Assembly: GCF_001039355.2 (NCBI RefSeq)
Contig: NW_019775596.1
Coordinates: 230,723 to 294,722 of the forward strand
Length of the DNA: 64,000 nt
Direction of reading: 5' to 3'
From: Lingula anatina
Lineage: Eukaryota; Brachiopoda; Lingulata; Lingulida; Lingulidae
Shown piece by piece: positions 53,610 through 64,000 of the stretch. How positions within the stretch are numbered: position 1 is the first letter of the stretch; each line of letters starts with the position of its first letter. Made by a program: the position numbers and the translations under genes. Below the pieces are notes generated by a model. The model worked only from the letters and a program-made list of their open reading frames with translations. It searched no databases and was not told the DNA's origin.

Positions 53610-56600
53610 TGTGCAATTTTGATAATTTTGCAATTCTTCTATGAGGTTAGGTCCCCCCCATTTTGATAAGGAACAGGGACCTTTATTTTTTCCATCCCCC
53701 TCTTCCCACATGTTCCTATCATCTAGAATCCTGAAACACAAAATCTTCACAAAAAATCTTCTGATGTTAACTTCTTACTTATAATAATCCAAAAAAAAAG
53801 TTTTCATGGTCTTTCAATTTTAACAAGGATCAGTCTAGAAAGGGAAATGCTATTCTTAAAGTACATTGGGACACTCAGTGTTCCTTAATGAAGAGAGCCC
53901 CAAAGGGCAATTGATGCATCTAGCTACTTTAGATATGGAGTAGATGCATTGACTGAAGGCCAAGCCTTTTAGATTCTGCTAAATTTAACAACAGATTAGG
54001 AATTATAGTGCTAGTAAAATTTCATTAAGGCCCTTCTATTCTTCTGCTTAGGTAAGTAACTGCCTTGGTGTGTTTGTTTAAATTGAGTCAGGGCATATCA
54101 GAGTGACTGATATTATGTCCATCAAATATTTAATAGTACCTGTGACCATTAAATAAACAGGGCAGAGACATTTTAAAAAGCTGAGAAAAGGAAAGGATAA
54201 CAGTGATCTAGCACTTCAGTGAATGGTGAAAAAGTGAAAAGACGGATTACTTTAGAACAGCAGACTGAATTTATAGAAGCCAAGGAAAAAAATTATGAAC
54301 ATCGAATGTTCAAAAATGATTATTGGACTTTGATAACTTTTAATTACAATTTAAAATGTATATCTTTGAACTTCTGACCTAGCATATGTATTTCTGATTG
54401 CATCACTACTATTTCCTGTTCTTAAGTTGAACTAGTTATAAACACGCCTTGAGAGCCATTGTACCAGAAACAATTTATTTTTAAAGCCTGTGAGATTTTT
54501 TGTTTGTGCTCTTCCTGAATGCTGGTTCATCATAATGAAGTTATGCAAGTGAACAAGGCACTAACTGTGGCTCTCAAAGACTGGAATTTAGTGACACCTA
54601 TCATCAATTCACACCCCTAATGTGAGTTACATGCCTAAAAGAGAAGTAAACCGGCCATTTTCCAAAATCACGCTTAATTCGATACTGAGATCTGTTAGTT
54701 TCCTAATGGTTAGACACATGGAACAGCAAAATGAAATATGGAGAATTATGATGCATTTACATTGAAGAAGGGTCCATCTTTTTTAGCAAGCATTATGATT
54801 AAGATGAAATTTTACACACAGGCTTTTGTACTAAGTGTTTATTTATTTATTTATTTATCCAGTCAGCATCTTGCAAAAGCTAAAATAATTGAGAACAGTC
54901 CCATCATACAGTGCAGGTAAACTCAGATTTGTTTGACCTTTTTATGGTTGCTAATGTTTTACGAGTTGATGTATTGATTTAAGCCTACTGGTATCTCTGT
55001 TGAGAAGACATTGTATTTCCAGATCTCTATGGAGCTGTATATTAGATTAGCACATTCAACAGTTATGACATTTTATCACAATAATGGTGTGAGTTTATTG
55101 CTCTGATATGCAAAGGGAACAAATATGGCGATGTCCAGTTCCTTTATTCAAAGGCCGCATTCACAACAGTGGACTAACGCTCAGGTGTGGTCAGTGTAAT
55201 TGGCTAAATTGTCTGGCATGCCCCCTCTCAAAGCAACATGAACAATATCATGGACCACAAAGTTCATTACAGTACCTAGGAACATGTGGGCATGCCAGAC
55301 TGGATCTGTGGATCAAATATGGAGACTTACTTAAAAAAGCTTGTTGTATAATGCCCTAATAGACACTGAATGGATTCCCCACAGGGATTGCCAGACAAGC
55401 ATTCAAGTGGGTCAGCCATATTTGATCCACAGATCTGTTAGTCAGCTGTTGTGATTGTGGCCTAATTTCAGAGAGAAGACTTACCAATATAAATATGATC
55501 TTGAAGATCGGTGGTCAGGGCAGTAAGAGGGTGAATTGGTGGGTTTATAATCCCTTCAAATTAAAAAAAAAGAGAATATACATTTTTTATTCTTGCTTTG
55601 TTTGATAATTGCCTAATGTTACTGGTGATATATTTATAATCACCTAAGAAGCTTGCGTTGGTGATCTTGAGCCTTGCTCGTAAGTACGTGATACGGAAAG
55701 ATGGATGTATCATCTGTTATGTGTTCCTGTGAGTAGCAACAAAGTTCCATTGCAATCACAATGTCCATTTTCTCAAGTTAATGTAAAACTGATTTCAATA
55801 TAGATGGTCCTGCATGCAACCTTGTTTCCCATCTTCCATTTACTGGATGTTTCAGTTTAAATTGAACACCAGTTTTATAATGTGCTTTTAATAATGGTGC
55901 TACATAATATGTTACAATGTATGAAACATACTAGTACTTTCTTCATTTGTCTTCGATGAAAGTGACAATTAGAATGAGTGGCAGCACTTCCGCAGAGATG
56001 CACAGGGATGATTTTTTTCTTTTTTTGACTGCTCAGCAAGTAGTGCCAGGAGATAATTTTTCTTTAAGTCTTTGTTCAGAATAGAAGTCATCGTACAAGC
56101 AAGATCGATCTACCTCATCAGGGACTATCGCTCAGGTGTGGTCAGTGTAATTGGCTAAATTGTCTGGCATGCCCCCTCTCAAAGCAACATGAACAATATC
56201 ATGGACCACAAAGTTCATTACAGTACCTAGGAACATGTGGGCATGCCAGACTGGACCTTGTCAAGAATCCCTACTGAGATAGATCGACCCTGCTAGTACG
56301 ATCACTTCTATTCTGAACGCTAACCTAATATGTAGGACACAACAATGACAAAAATTGCTTGGCATAGTTTCAGTTTCAAATGCCCAAGGTTTCAAATTAG
56401 CCAGGGACAATGTTTACAACAATCATAAGCTAAAAATGGCTGTTTTGTGAATATATGTCAATAGATACATATTCAATGATTTATGGCTTAAATTCAATGA
56501 GATAATTGTTTCCAAGCAAGCAAGACCTGATTATATGTTGGACTAGAAAATTGATCAAACAAATAATTTATATTTTGACTATTGTGTAAACAATTAATGT

Positions 56601-58753
56601 ACTATTTTTTTCCCTGCTGATTTTGTGTGGTTAGATGAGTCTGTAAACTGGAATAGCTGATTTCCCCAGAGTTGGAAATAAAGCACTTATCTTTTCTCTA
56701 AGTGACTTCAACTGTAGCTATTTTTATTTTACTGTTTAGGAGTCCTTTTTGATCAACCGTTAGAAGGAAAACTATGCTGTTACTAGCACATATACCCTAC
56801 CAACACCCCCACCCCTGTCTATACACATGCATATGTTCATGCTGACACATAAACTTTAATCCTTTCTCCAACTGGTCCATGAACTATTTCTCCCTAAACT
56901 TTCTGGCATTCTTCTTGTCTGTCTCTTGTGCTCATTACTCTCTCTATCTCTCTCTCTCATAAAATTGTTAAATTCATTTATCATTTCTGTATCAGTACAG
57001 AGTATTATTATGTGACAAGAGTTATCAAAACCTTGAATTTGAAGAATTACAACAATATGCGTTACCCCTTTTCCACCTTTAATATAGTAAATTTACATTA
57101 ATGTTTTAGAGCTACAACAGCTATGATGCCAGCAAGGTCCAGTGGAAGGCAGTCAATGGAGAAGATTTGGTGGAAGAGACAGCAAATAAACTGGGATTAG
57201 AGGTCCTTGGGAAAAAAATTGAAGCTTTAAAGGTAAAAATGAATTTCATGTTGTTAGTGTCCAAAAAAATTTATAGTGAATTTCGTCATGAGTAAATAAT
57301 GATTAAATGATAAAAAAAAGGGGGGGGGGGGGGCAGGGAGGGAAGATTGACACTTAATTGAAAGATGAAAATGTTTTTTATTTCTCAGTAAGTAAAATGT
57401 GTTTCCAGTGATTTTGTTACACAGGAAACAATGATAGGTAAGACAAAATTTATTTTTCATTTAAAGGAAAAAAATGTGCACGTTTTTAATCATTTTACAA
57501 AACGCAAGAATGTTTTTCTTTTATGAAATGGGTCACATACCAATTTCTTCATCTAATTAAATGTTCTGCTGTCAAGTTAATGTAGAACAACTGAACTGGA
57601 AATGGACCCAAAATCACTCTTCAACCTATTTCATTTGACTATCTGTATGGTGCCCTTGTTACTCCTGTCAGTGTCCATTCTGTCTCTACTGAGCAAGGTT
57701 TTAGGGCTGCCTCCCACTGCCCCCTTCCCCTTAGGGTTATAGGCAGTTTACCTTTATCATGAAAGAAGTTTGTCTTGACATGATCATTTTCAAGGCAAAT
57801 GACAGGAAAGTGACAGTTTAGGTTGATAACTAGGTAACCTTTTGTTCTACTGTTTTTGTTTTTTTTTTCTTCCACAGGGAAAAGATGTCAGTTGTGGACT
57901 TTGAAAAGTATACAGTCTGTTTGTACAGCTGAAATGTGTAACCTTCAGGGTTTCCTTTTTTGGGCCAAAATTAGGTTTTTTTTTTTCAGTGGCAATTTGT
58001 TAAAGATCAAAAGCTGGTCAAATTTCCCTAGTAAGCATAGATTAACTTAAGCAATAACCAAATATTATATGTGCTAGTGGAACTTGGCATTTGCAAGAAA
58101 TTGACTTGAAGAACTATTGTGGTAAAAGGGATAATAACTCTTTGTATGAGATCTATATTTCACAATAAAAAATTGTAAACAACTCATAGAAATAAAATAA
58201 ATTCTGTTTACCACAAAAAAATGGCAGTTATAGCTATTATTCTGATATCTGAGCTTGTCATCAGACCATGTGACCTCCATAGATGGCTATACTCAGTAAT
58301 AATCTCTTAAGAGATTATAACATAAAACCAAACTTTTTAGAAAAAAAACAGGGACTAACTTGGAATGTAGAAAAGGATTCATTAACCACTGGGAAGTATG
58401 GGAAAATTGTTGTTTACTCCGAGAAAATTCATTTTTTGGCCAAAACAAACAGTCATTATCCCTTTAAATTCAAAATAGTCAGAAGGTTTACTGACTGTTG
58501 GGTGTTTAGCTAGAATTATTCCTAGCCAATTCGTCAAATTGCTAGCCTAACTGCACCATTGACTATATATAGGGGTTGAAGCTAGCAAGTTTTGCCATAG
58601 CTGCTTGCAATTTTCATGTGCATATGCTATAGAGCATATAGGCAAAACTGCCAACAAATAAAATTTCAGTGTGGGTCTAACCCGAGTAATTTGGGATACT
58701 TGGCAACTAAACCTCGCATAACAACAGTATTTCTTTACAAATCATTTTGGGTG

Positions 58754-58787
<34 letters not shown>

Positions 58788-61700
58788 GCCATGTATGATG
58801 TATTCCATATTTCATTTGTCTTGTTGCTGCTGAGAATATTTCTGTATTTGGGGTAGTTCTGTTAGTGCTGCCACCTATATCTCAGGTGTAGATGTGCAAG
58901 TGCTGCCCCCTAAGACTTTGGGGTGTTTATGTGCTAGTGCTGCGAAATATGCCAGGGGTAGATGCAAAGTTCTGCCACAGATATTACATTGTTTTAAAAA
59001 CATCCCTTCCCCTCTCCTTGTTATTTGTTATTTGTCTGTGTAAACATATAAATCAATTGAAAAGGTGTTTTCAGCTTTTGTGTGCTATATGTCTGGGGGA
59101 TTTGATGTGTAAATGCACTTCTGAAAATCAATGGTAATTCAGTGGTACTTGGTTGAGTTAAACACCCTCTCGAGGATATGACCCCTGGACTGGAGATGGG
59201 GGTGAAGAAAAAAAATGAAAGTATTACAAAAGTTAGAGCAGGGTACATCGATTAATACCACTGTAATAGTAATTCTGTTGTTCGGTATTTTGATAATTAA
59301 AATATGTTTAGGTGGAAAGTGCTGCATCATCATGTATGTCCATGGTATATTTGCCTACTCAAAGTGAGATGAAGATAAACTAATGTCTGCAATTCTCTTT
59401 CAGAAATCAGTGAAGGCTGCAGAAGAAATTGCTGCAATTTCCCCTAAAGATGATTCATTAACAGTGAGTTTTAGCAGAAAAACATTTGAGACAGTAATTT
59501 TAGCGGAGCTAAATGATAAGATGATGCCATTTTTATTTTTAGATCCAATTCATGAACAGAACCACTTGCTGTAAGATAGTGAATTCTAGCCAAATGTTTT
59601 ACATGTTCTCATTTAGCCCAGGGAAATGTTTTGTAATATTACACAGTTCTTTTACCACATTTTCCTTTGTCATGCTATGTAGTTTAGCTTTATCCTAGAG
59701 TGATCTCAGAGTTCATCCTGTGTCAAGCTTAAAAGCTTATCATCTTCAAAATGTCAGGGAATTCTGGCAGTAATTTGACGTCTAATTGCTTGAACCGTTG
59801 AGAAAAGCTGCCCAGTACTTATTGAATAAAATGTCTAAATTATGAGAGAGAAGAAAAAATAACTTAATTACATTTTAGTTTCAAGGTTGGTGGTAATTGA
59901 TGTATGTACTTTCTTTGGTATTTTACTCACCCTAAGTGATTTCTAACATCTAAATTATGACAAAATTATAGTTACCTTTGGCCTAAGTTTTTTGTTAAAA
60001 ATGTAGAATAAAACAATTTGAATGAAAGACTAATTTTTATTAATATTATTTGAACAATTTCAGATAGATAACTATAAGTTCAACAATGCAAAAACTCTGG
60101 ACAAAAGTACGCTGGCTTACTCTCCTAAGTTTGGCAAGGGGATCAACGAGACCATCTCCAGCGTACACATCCCTGTGGAGATATACTATGGAGGTACGTG
60201 TTCTGTGCAAACACACACACACACACACACACATATCATTAAACAGGTATTTTCTGAGTTGTGGTGTGTATTCATATGCATGTGCTCTCATGCATGCACA
60301 TATTAAATGTTACAAAGCATATGTTTATTGCTGATATGTACAGTGTAAGTACACATGCATGTGTATGCAAGCACATACATATGCAGGTACATCCAACTGA
60401 AAGAAATATACTTGCACACACTCTTCTTCTAAATCCAACATGTAATTAATTAAAGTATACTGAAGCAGGATCAGATAAAAATCACAATTAACCATTGCAT
60501 GGCGGCAGGTATTATGCAGAAACTGAGTTGTGAGAAAAACGGTAATATCAGCATAACATTTTATTTTGTGATTTGAACAGATAAAGATATCCTGAATGGC
60601 CTGAAGTGGACAGAGGGACTGGACGACGTATGGAAGCAAAATGCAGAGGATGATCCAAATCTTCTGTGGCAATACTTTGGAGGACAGAAAGGGTTTTTAC
60701 GTTCTTACCCAGGTAAATTGATGGAAAATCTCCTCGTTGGTAAAAATTAGATTAGTAATCGTAGTTACTACTACTTCCACAGTAATTGCTGCAGTTACTA
60801 CCAGGTCAACCATTTTTAGACCCCATTCCCACAGATTTTAGATCGATCTATCCCTGTGGGGAGTCTCACTAGATTACTGTCAGCTTAGCCGGCTTAAGTG
60901 TCTGTCCCGCCTACTAAAAGCTGTAAGGGGGTAATTAACTACCGTGCGGGCTCGGCTGACAGCAATTTAGCGTGAACCCCCAGGGAGTTAGGTCGATCTA
61001 GATGGATCGATCTAAATCTATGGGAATGCACTCTTAGATGGCCATCACTCTATTTCTGTAACACTCTACCTGTCATAGTTGAAACTATCTACTTGTATGA
61101 GTTCCAGTGTCAAATTACAGATGAAAGTTAATGACTTATTTCGCTCTCTGTATTGATTCTGGGAAAAAAAGCTCTTTGTTAAGAACTTCATGACACATTC
61201 ACAAGGGCACCCAGAGGCAGATCAAATGTGAGCTGGGTACAGAACTTGTGCATTGACTGGAATCCATCAATTGTTACATGCTTAAAGGGCAGATTAGATC
61301 TTGTGGAATGTAACTGAATCACATAGATTGTGCCTGCTCAAAATAGAAACTCAGATTGGAAGGGCTATGAGTTAATATGTACGCGATCTTCACACATGTA
61401 AAGCAGTGCCTTCACTGACTGAGAATAGAATCCACATAATGTAACTCGGTGTCTGAATTTCATAATTTCTTTTTGCCAAGAAAAAAAACAAAGTGCAATA
61501 AACTAGACAGATGGGAAAAGGAAACTTAGTTCGATGTATAAGTAATACTTGGCTTTAATGCATGTCCTTGAAATACAAAAGAAAACATCTCAGGCAGCTG
61601 ATTTTTATTAGCTAATTTAAACAGAATAAATAATAAATATAATGAACAGTAATTAGAAATAGTTAACTTTTGAACATTAAAATTGGATTTAAACAATGCT

Positions 61701-63974
61701 TCAATCTTTACTGTAACAGGTTTTTTTATATTTTTTAAATTTTTTCTTTTATTGATTTTATAAATATTAATTTGTATTTTGAATGGACTATAAAATAATT
61801 TATTTTATTAATGTTAATTAATATTGTCTATTTATTTGTATATCTTATATTTTCATTAACATTTTAGCCAATGCATGGACTGAAGCCAAGCCTGATCTGT
61901 ATGATGTCAGACGTCGTCCTTGGTACACACAGGGGTCAAGTTCACCCAAAAATATGATGATATTAGTAGACACGTAAGTCTGCCCTATTTAATTATTTTT
62001 TCTTTGCAAATGTCAAACTCTATAAGTCTTCCTTATTCCAAATTTGTTGTTACACTTAGTAATTTTTTTGATCAGGAATTTTTTAATTATATGTCAATGG
62101 GCACCTTTGCAGTGTAATTAAATGATACTTATTTTTGTCTATTTTGATTGCAGTGTATTTCACAAATTGGTATTGTATCAGCACAATTCTTGTTTCTTGC
62201 TTGAAGTAGTCCATGTTACCATTATTTATTTTTGAGCCTTGAAGAAATGGAAGTGTGTCATATATATTTTGATAAAGTTTTCGATCAAAAGGAATGATTT
62301 CAACCAAAAAAGCTCAAAAGAACATAAGATCAATTTCATTAAGTGAAGAAATAAATGGATAATTTCAGGAGTGGAAGTACTACAGGGGAAGCTCTGCAGC
62401 TGATGAAGGAAACAGTAAAACAGTTGCTGGAAACACTCGGGGAGAATGACTTTGTGGCAGTAGCAAATGTAAGGTTTTCATTTGATGGTTGAAATAGTTT
62501 TCAATATTGTTGTAACATTAAAATGATTATGTTATATGTAAGAATGCATACTGTATATAGGGAATGTTTTTGGCTGTTGTGAGTTTAAGATGGAGGTGTG
62601 TATACTTATTATCTGTTTAATGTTCACTTATTTAAAAAATTCCAGAATTGATTAAATGTTCTGGTGACAAAATATAAAACATAGTGTTCATGACCGTTAT
62701 TTTCCAAACGGTTGCCAAATTAATAATATCCAGTTCTTATTTAAAAGTCTAGTTATAAGTCCTGACATCTCACAAATTTATGTTCAATACACTGTTTTCC
62801 CTTTAAAAATTGAAAATCAACCATAAGCATACCCTGCATCTTTTCAGTACTCCAAAACTGAAGAAATCCAAGACACTGTGCGGTACGTGTCAGAATGTTT
62901 CCAGGGCTTTGTCCAGGCCACACACAGAAACAAGCAAGTCCTGAAAGAGGCAGTGATGGATCTTCAGGCCTCTGGGATGGCCAAATGGGAGGACGCTCTG
63001 GAATTTGCTTTCAAAGCTTTCAAAGAGGTTTAGGATTTTCTACTATATGTGGAGTTTGTATTATAGTGCTGAAAAGTGTATTGATTAAATAGAAATTCGC
63101 TTTAAAGCATTTGAAAAAGTTTCATTTTCTGTATTTTTTCTGTTATTTGCAATTTTGTATTTCATTGACAAAACATCCTTTAGTTTATCCTGAGATAGTT
63201 CCACAGTTTAATACTGGCTTCTTTAACTCAGTATAACTAGGTTTCAACCCAAATGTATTGTTTGCACCATCTAAAATGTGAAAAATCTCTTGTAATGTTT
63301 GAACAAGATGTAACAAAGCTTTTTTTTGTTGTTCCCCCTAGCAAAAGGATGGAAGAAGGATAAACAATTTTTTTAATAGGACTGTGACTGATCTCAAGTT
63401 TTAGTGTACATATATCTTGAGGATTCATAAAACTCCAACTCATTTAATGCTTAATAAATCGAAGCATTTTTGTTTTTAGTTTGAACAAGATGAGAAAAAC
63501 AGCAGCATGAATAATGTTGGAGCAGACTGTAATCGAATTATCATGGTGTTGACAGATGGCGCCACTGCCAAAGACGAAGCAGCCACTGTGTTGAATAGAG
63601 AAAATCCTGACAAGCGGGTATGTAGCACAAACTCAATATGGAGATGACAAAACATTGGTATCAGCTGAAAACCATTTGTTTAGGCCTGTGAAATATGATT
63701 TTGTGAAATTTCCTTTTGATAATTTTTTGTCTTAGAAAAACATACATTTTCATAAGAAAATTAATTATTTGATTTTAAATAGTTTGAGCAGAGACACTTA
63801 ACAAAACATTAAAAAACTTTCATGTTGTAAAATATGTTATGTTGAAAAGATAAGAAAAAACAGATAAATTATATTTCAATATTTTTTCATACCAGATTCG
63901 CATATTTACTTATGCCATTGGTAAGACAGCTGCTGCCATAGAGGCTGTCAGGTGGCTGGCCTGTAAGAACAGAG
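48152..63974 (+). CDS. CACNA2D: Voltage-gated calcium channel alpha2/delta subunit, N-terminal half (partial)
   Basis: Auxiliary subunit that carries voltage-gated calcium channels to the surface and acts at synapses. Exons: 48152-48243, 49001-49082, 57110-57232, 59404-59463, 60064-60193, 60581-60712, 61868-61973, 62369-62468, 62848-63027, 63480-63617 and 63896-63974; phases agree. About 407 residues lie in the window. There is a signal peptide (residues about 1-24), then the VWA_N region ([14 protein letters not shown], the [20 protein letters not shown] block, DNYKFNNAK) and the VWA domain. [13 protein letters not shown] carries the RRR (221-223) linked in mammalian alpha2/delta-1 and -2 to gabapentinoid binding. 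The MIDAS DxSxS is D241, S243, S245, with D361 also present; the usual Thr is Ala (A320). Overall similarity is nearest to CACNA2D1/2. The gene continues past the right edge (Cache domains, delta part). Intron 2 is 8 kb. The exon 63027 donor (GTTTAG) is weak. Confidence 0.93.
49266..49482. mobile_element. MITE, GATCGATCT family, copy 1
   Basis: About 217 bp with imperfect inverted ends (AGACCCCGTTTCCAGAGATT against AAAGCTCTGGGAATACAGCC) and subterminal AGATCGATCT-type motifs. The interior has GGGGGTTCACGCTAAAT and ATTACCCCCTTACAGCTT. It lies in CACNA2D intron 2. No coding capacity. Confidence 0.7.
50831..51003. mobile_element. Small MITE with TGGGGTAGCGCT ends
   Basis: About 173 bp bounded by TGGGGTAGCGCTA and its inverted form TAGCGCTACCCCA. 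The interior is AT-rich, with repeated TTTAGCCAAAT-like words. No clear target duplication. It lies in CACNA2D intron 2. Confidence 0.6.
53567..53607. repeat. (ATT)n microsatellite
   Basis: Trinucleotide ATT run in CACNA2D intron 2; the same motif also forms bases 1-22 of the window. Confidence 0.9.
55152..55462. mobile_element. Inverted-repeat element with GGCCGCATTCACAACAG ends
   Basis: Left end GGCCGCATTCACAACAGTGG (from 55153) and right end GTTAGTCAGCTGTTGTGATT-GTGGCC (to 55462) are imperfect inverted copies. A second internal pair, GATCTGTGGATCAAATATGG and CCATATTTGATCCACAGATC, is also present. It includes a 134-bp block shared with 56122-56255. It lies in CACNA2D intron 2. Confidence 0.65.
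56102..56292. mobile_element. Inverted-repeat element with AGATCGATCTACCTCATCAGGGA ends
   Basis: The left end AGATCGATCTACCTCATCAG and right end TCCCTACTGAGATAGATCGA form imperfect inverted repeats. They enclose a 134-bp block (56122-56255) differing by one base from 55171-55304, although the two host elements have unrelated ends. Inside the block, TCTGGCATGCCCC and GGGCATGCCAGA can pair. Confidence 0.6.
60818..61033. mobile_element. MITE, GATCGATCT family, copy 2 (inverted)
   Basis: Reverse-complement relative of 49266-49482, with ends AGACCCCATTCCCACAGATT and AATCTATGGGAATGCACTCT. The interior carries AAGCTGTAAGGGGGTAATTA and ATTTAGCGTGAACCCCCAGG. It lies in the CACNA2D intron after exon 60581-60712. 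Confidence 0.7.
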
Positions 63975-64000
63975 GTTAGTGATTTAGTATGACAAGTTTA

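Larger units (their letters stand above)
49083..57109 (+). other. CACNA2D: 8-kb intron 2 of the CACNA2D gene
   Basis: Runs from the GTAAGAG donor after 49082 to the TTTTAG acceptor before 57110. It holds MITEs at 49266, 50831, 55152 and 56102, a (CT)n run at 51114-51145 and an (ATT)n run at 53567-53607. Otherwise AT-rich sequence without a visible gene. Long first introns often hold regulatory elements, but none can be assigned here. Confidence 0.8.

Overview
This window is AT-rich animal nuclear DNA. Its genes are split by canonical GT-AG introns, microsatellites are common, and there are many short terminal-inverted-repeat elements. The gene set, base composition and repeat style suggest a lophotrochozoan, most likely a bivalve-type mollusc. 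That species guess is inference; the gene identities are much firmer. All exon borders below were set by hand from reading frame, splice sites and codon phase.

Layout: (1) 83-26096, minus strand: the N-terminal part (about 1,400 residues) of reelin, from signal peptide and Reeler domain through the EGF module of the third reelin repeat. The gene runs off the left edge. (2) 4637-6930, minus strand: a complete three-exon fibrinogen-domain (FReD) gene inside a reelin intron. (3) 29110-34810, minus strand: complete 12-exon ORC5. (4) 36085-39971, plus strand: a complete four-membrane-segment LHFPL3/4-type gene with two possible last exons, divergent from ORC5. (5) 48152 to the right edge, plus strand: the 5' half of a voltage-gated calcium channel alpha2/delta gene, up to the VWA domain.

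As I recall the human map, RELN(-), ORC5(-) and LHFPL3(+) are also neighbours on chromosome 7q22 in this order and orientation, so the central part looks like a very old conserved gene block.

Two single-base N gaps (20376 and 46873) each sit between two near-identical copies of the flanking sequence. The first pair (16930-19956 and 20377-23322) repeats four reelin exons, 426 nt in frame. The position of the first EGF module and the fact that one repeated exon is only the tail of the Reeler fold argue that this is an unmerged haplotype pair in the assembly and not a real coding duplication. The two copies also capture a mobile element in the act: a 167-bp element present in one and cleanly absent from the other.

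Regions without genes hold introns, a long 3' flank of the LHFPL gene, microsatellites and several families of non-autonomous inverted-repeat elements. I saw no CRISPR array, bacterial operon or intact transposase.
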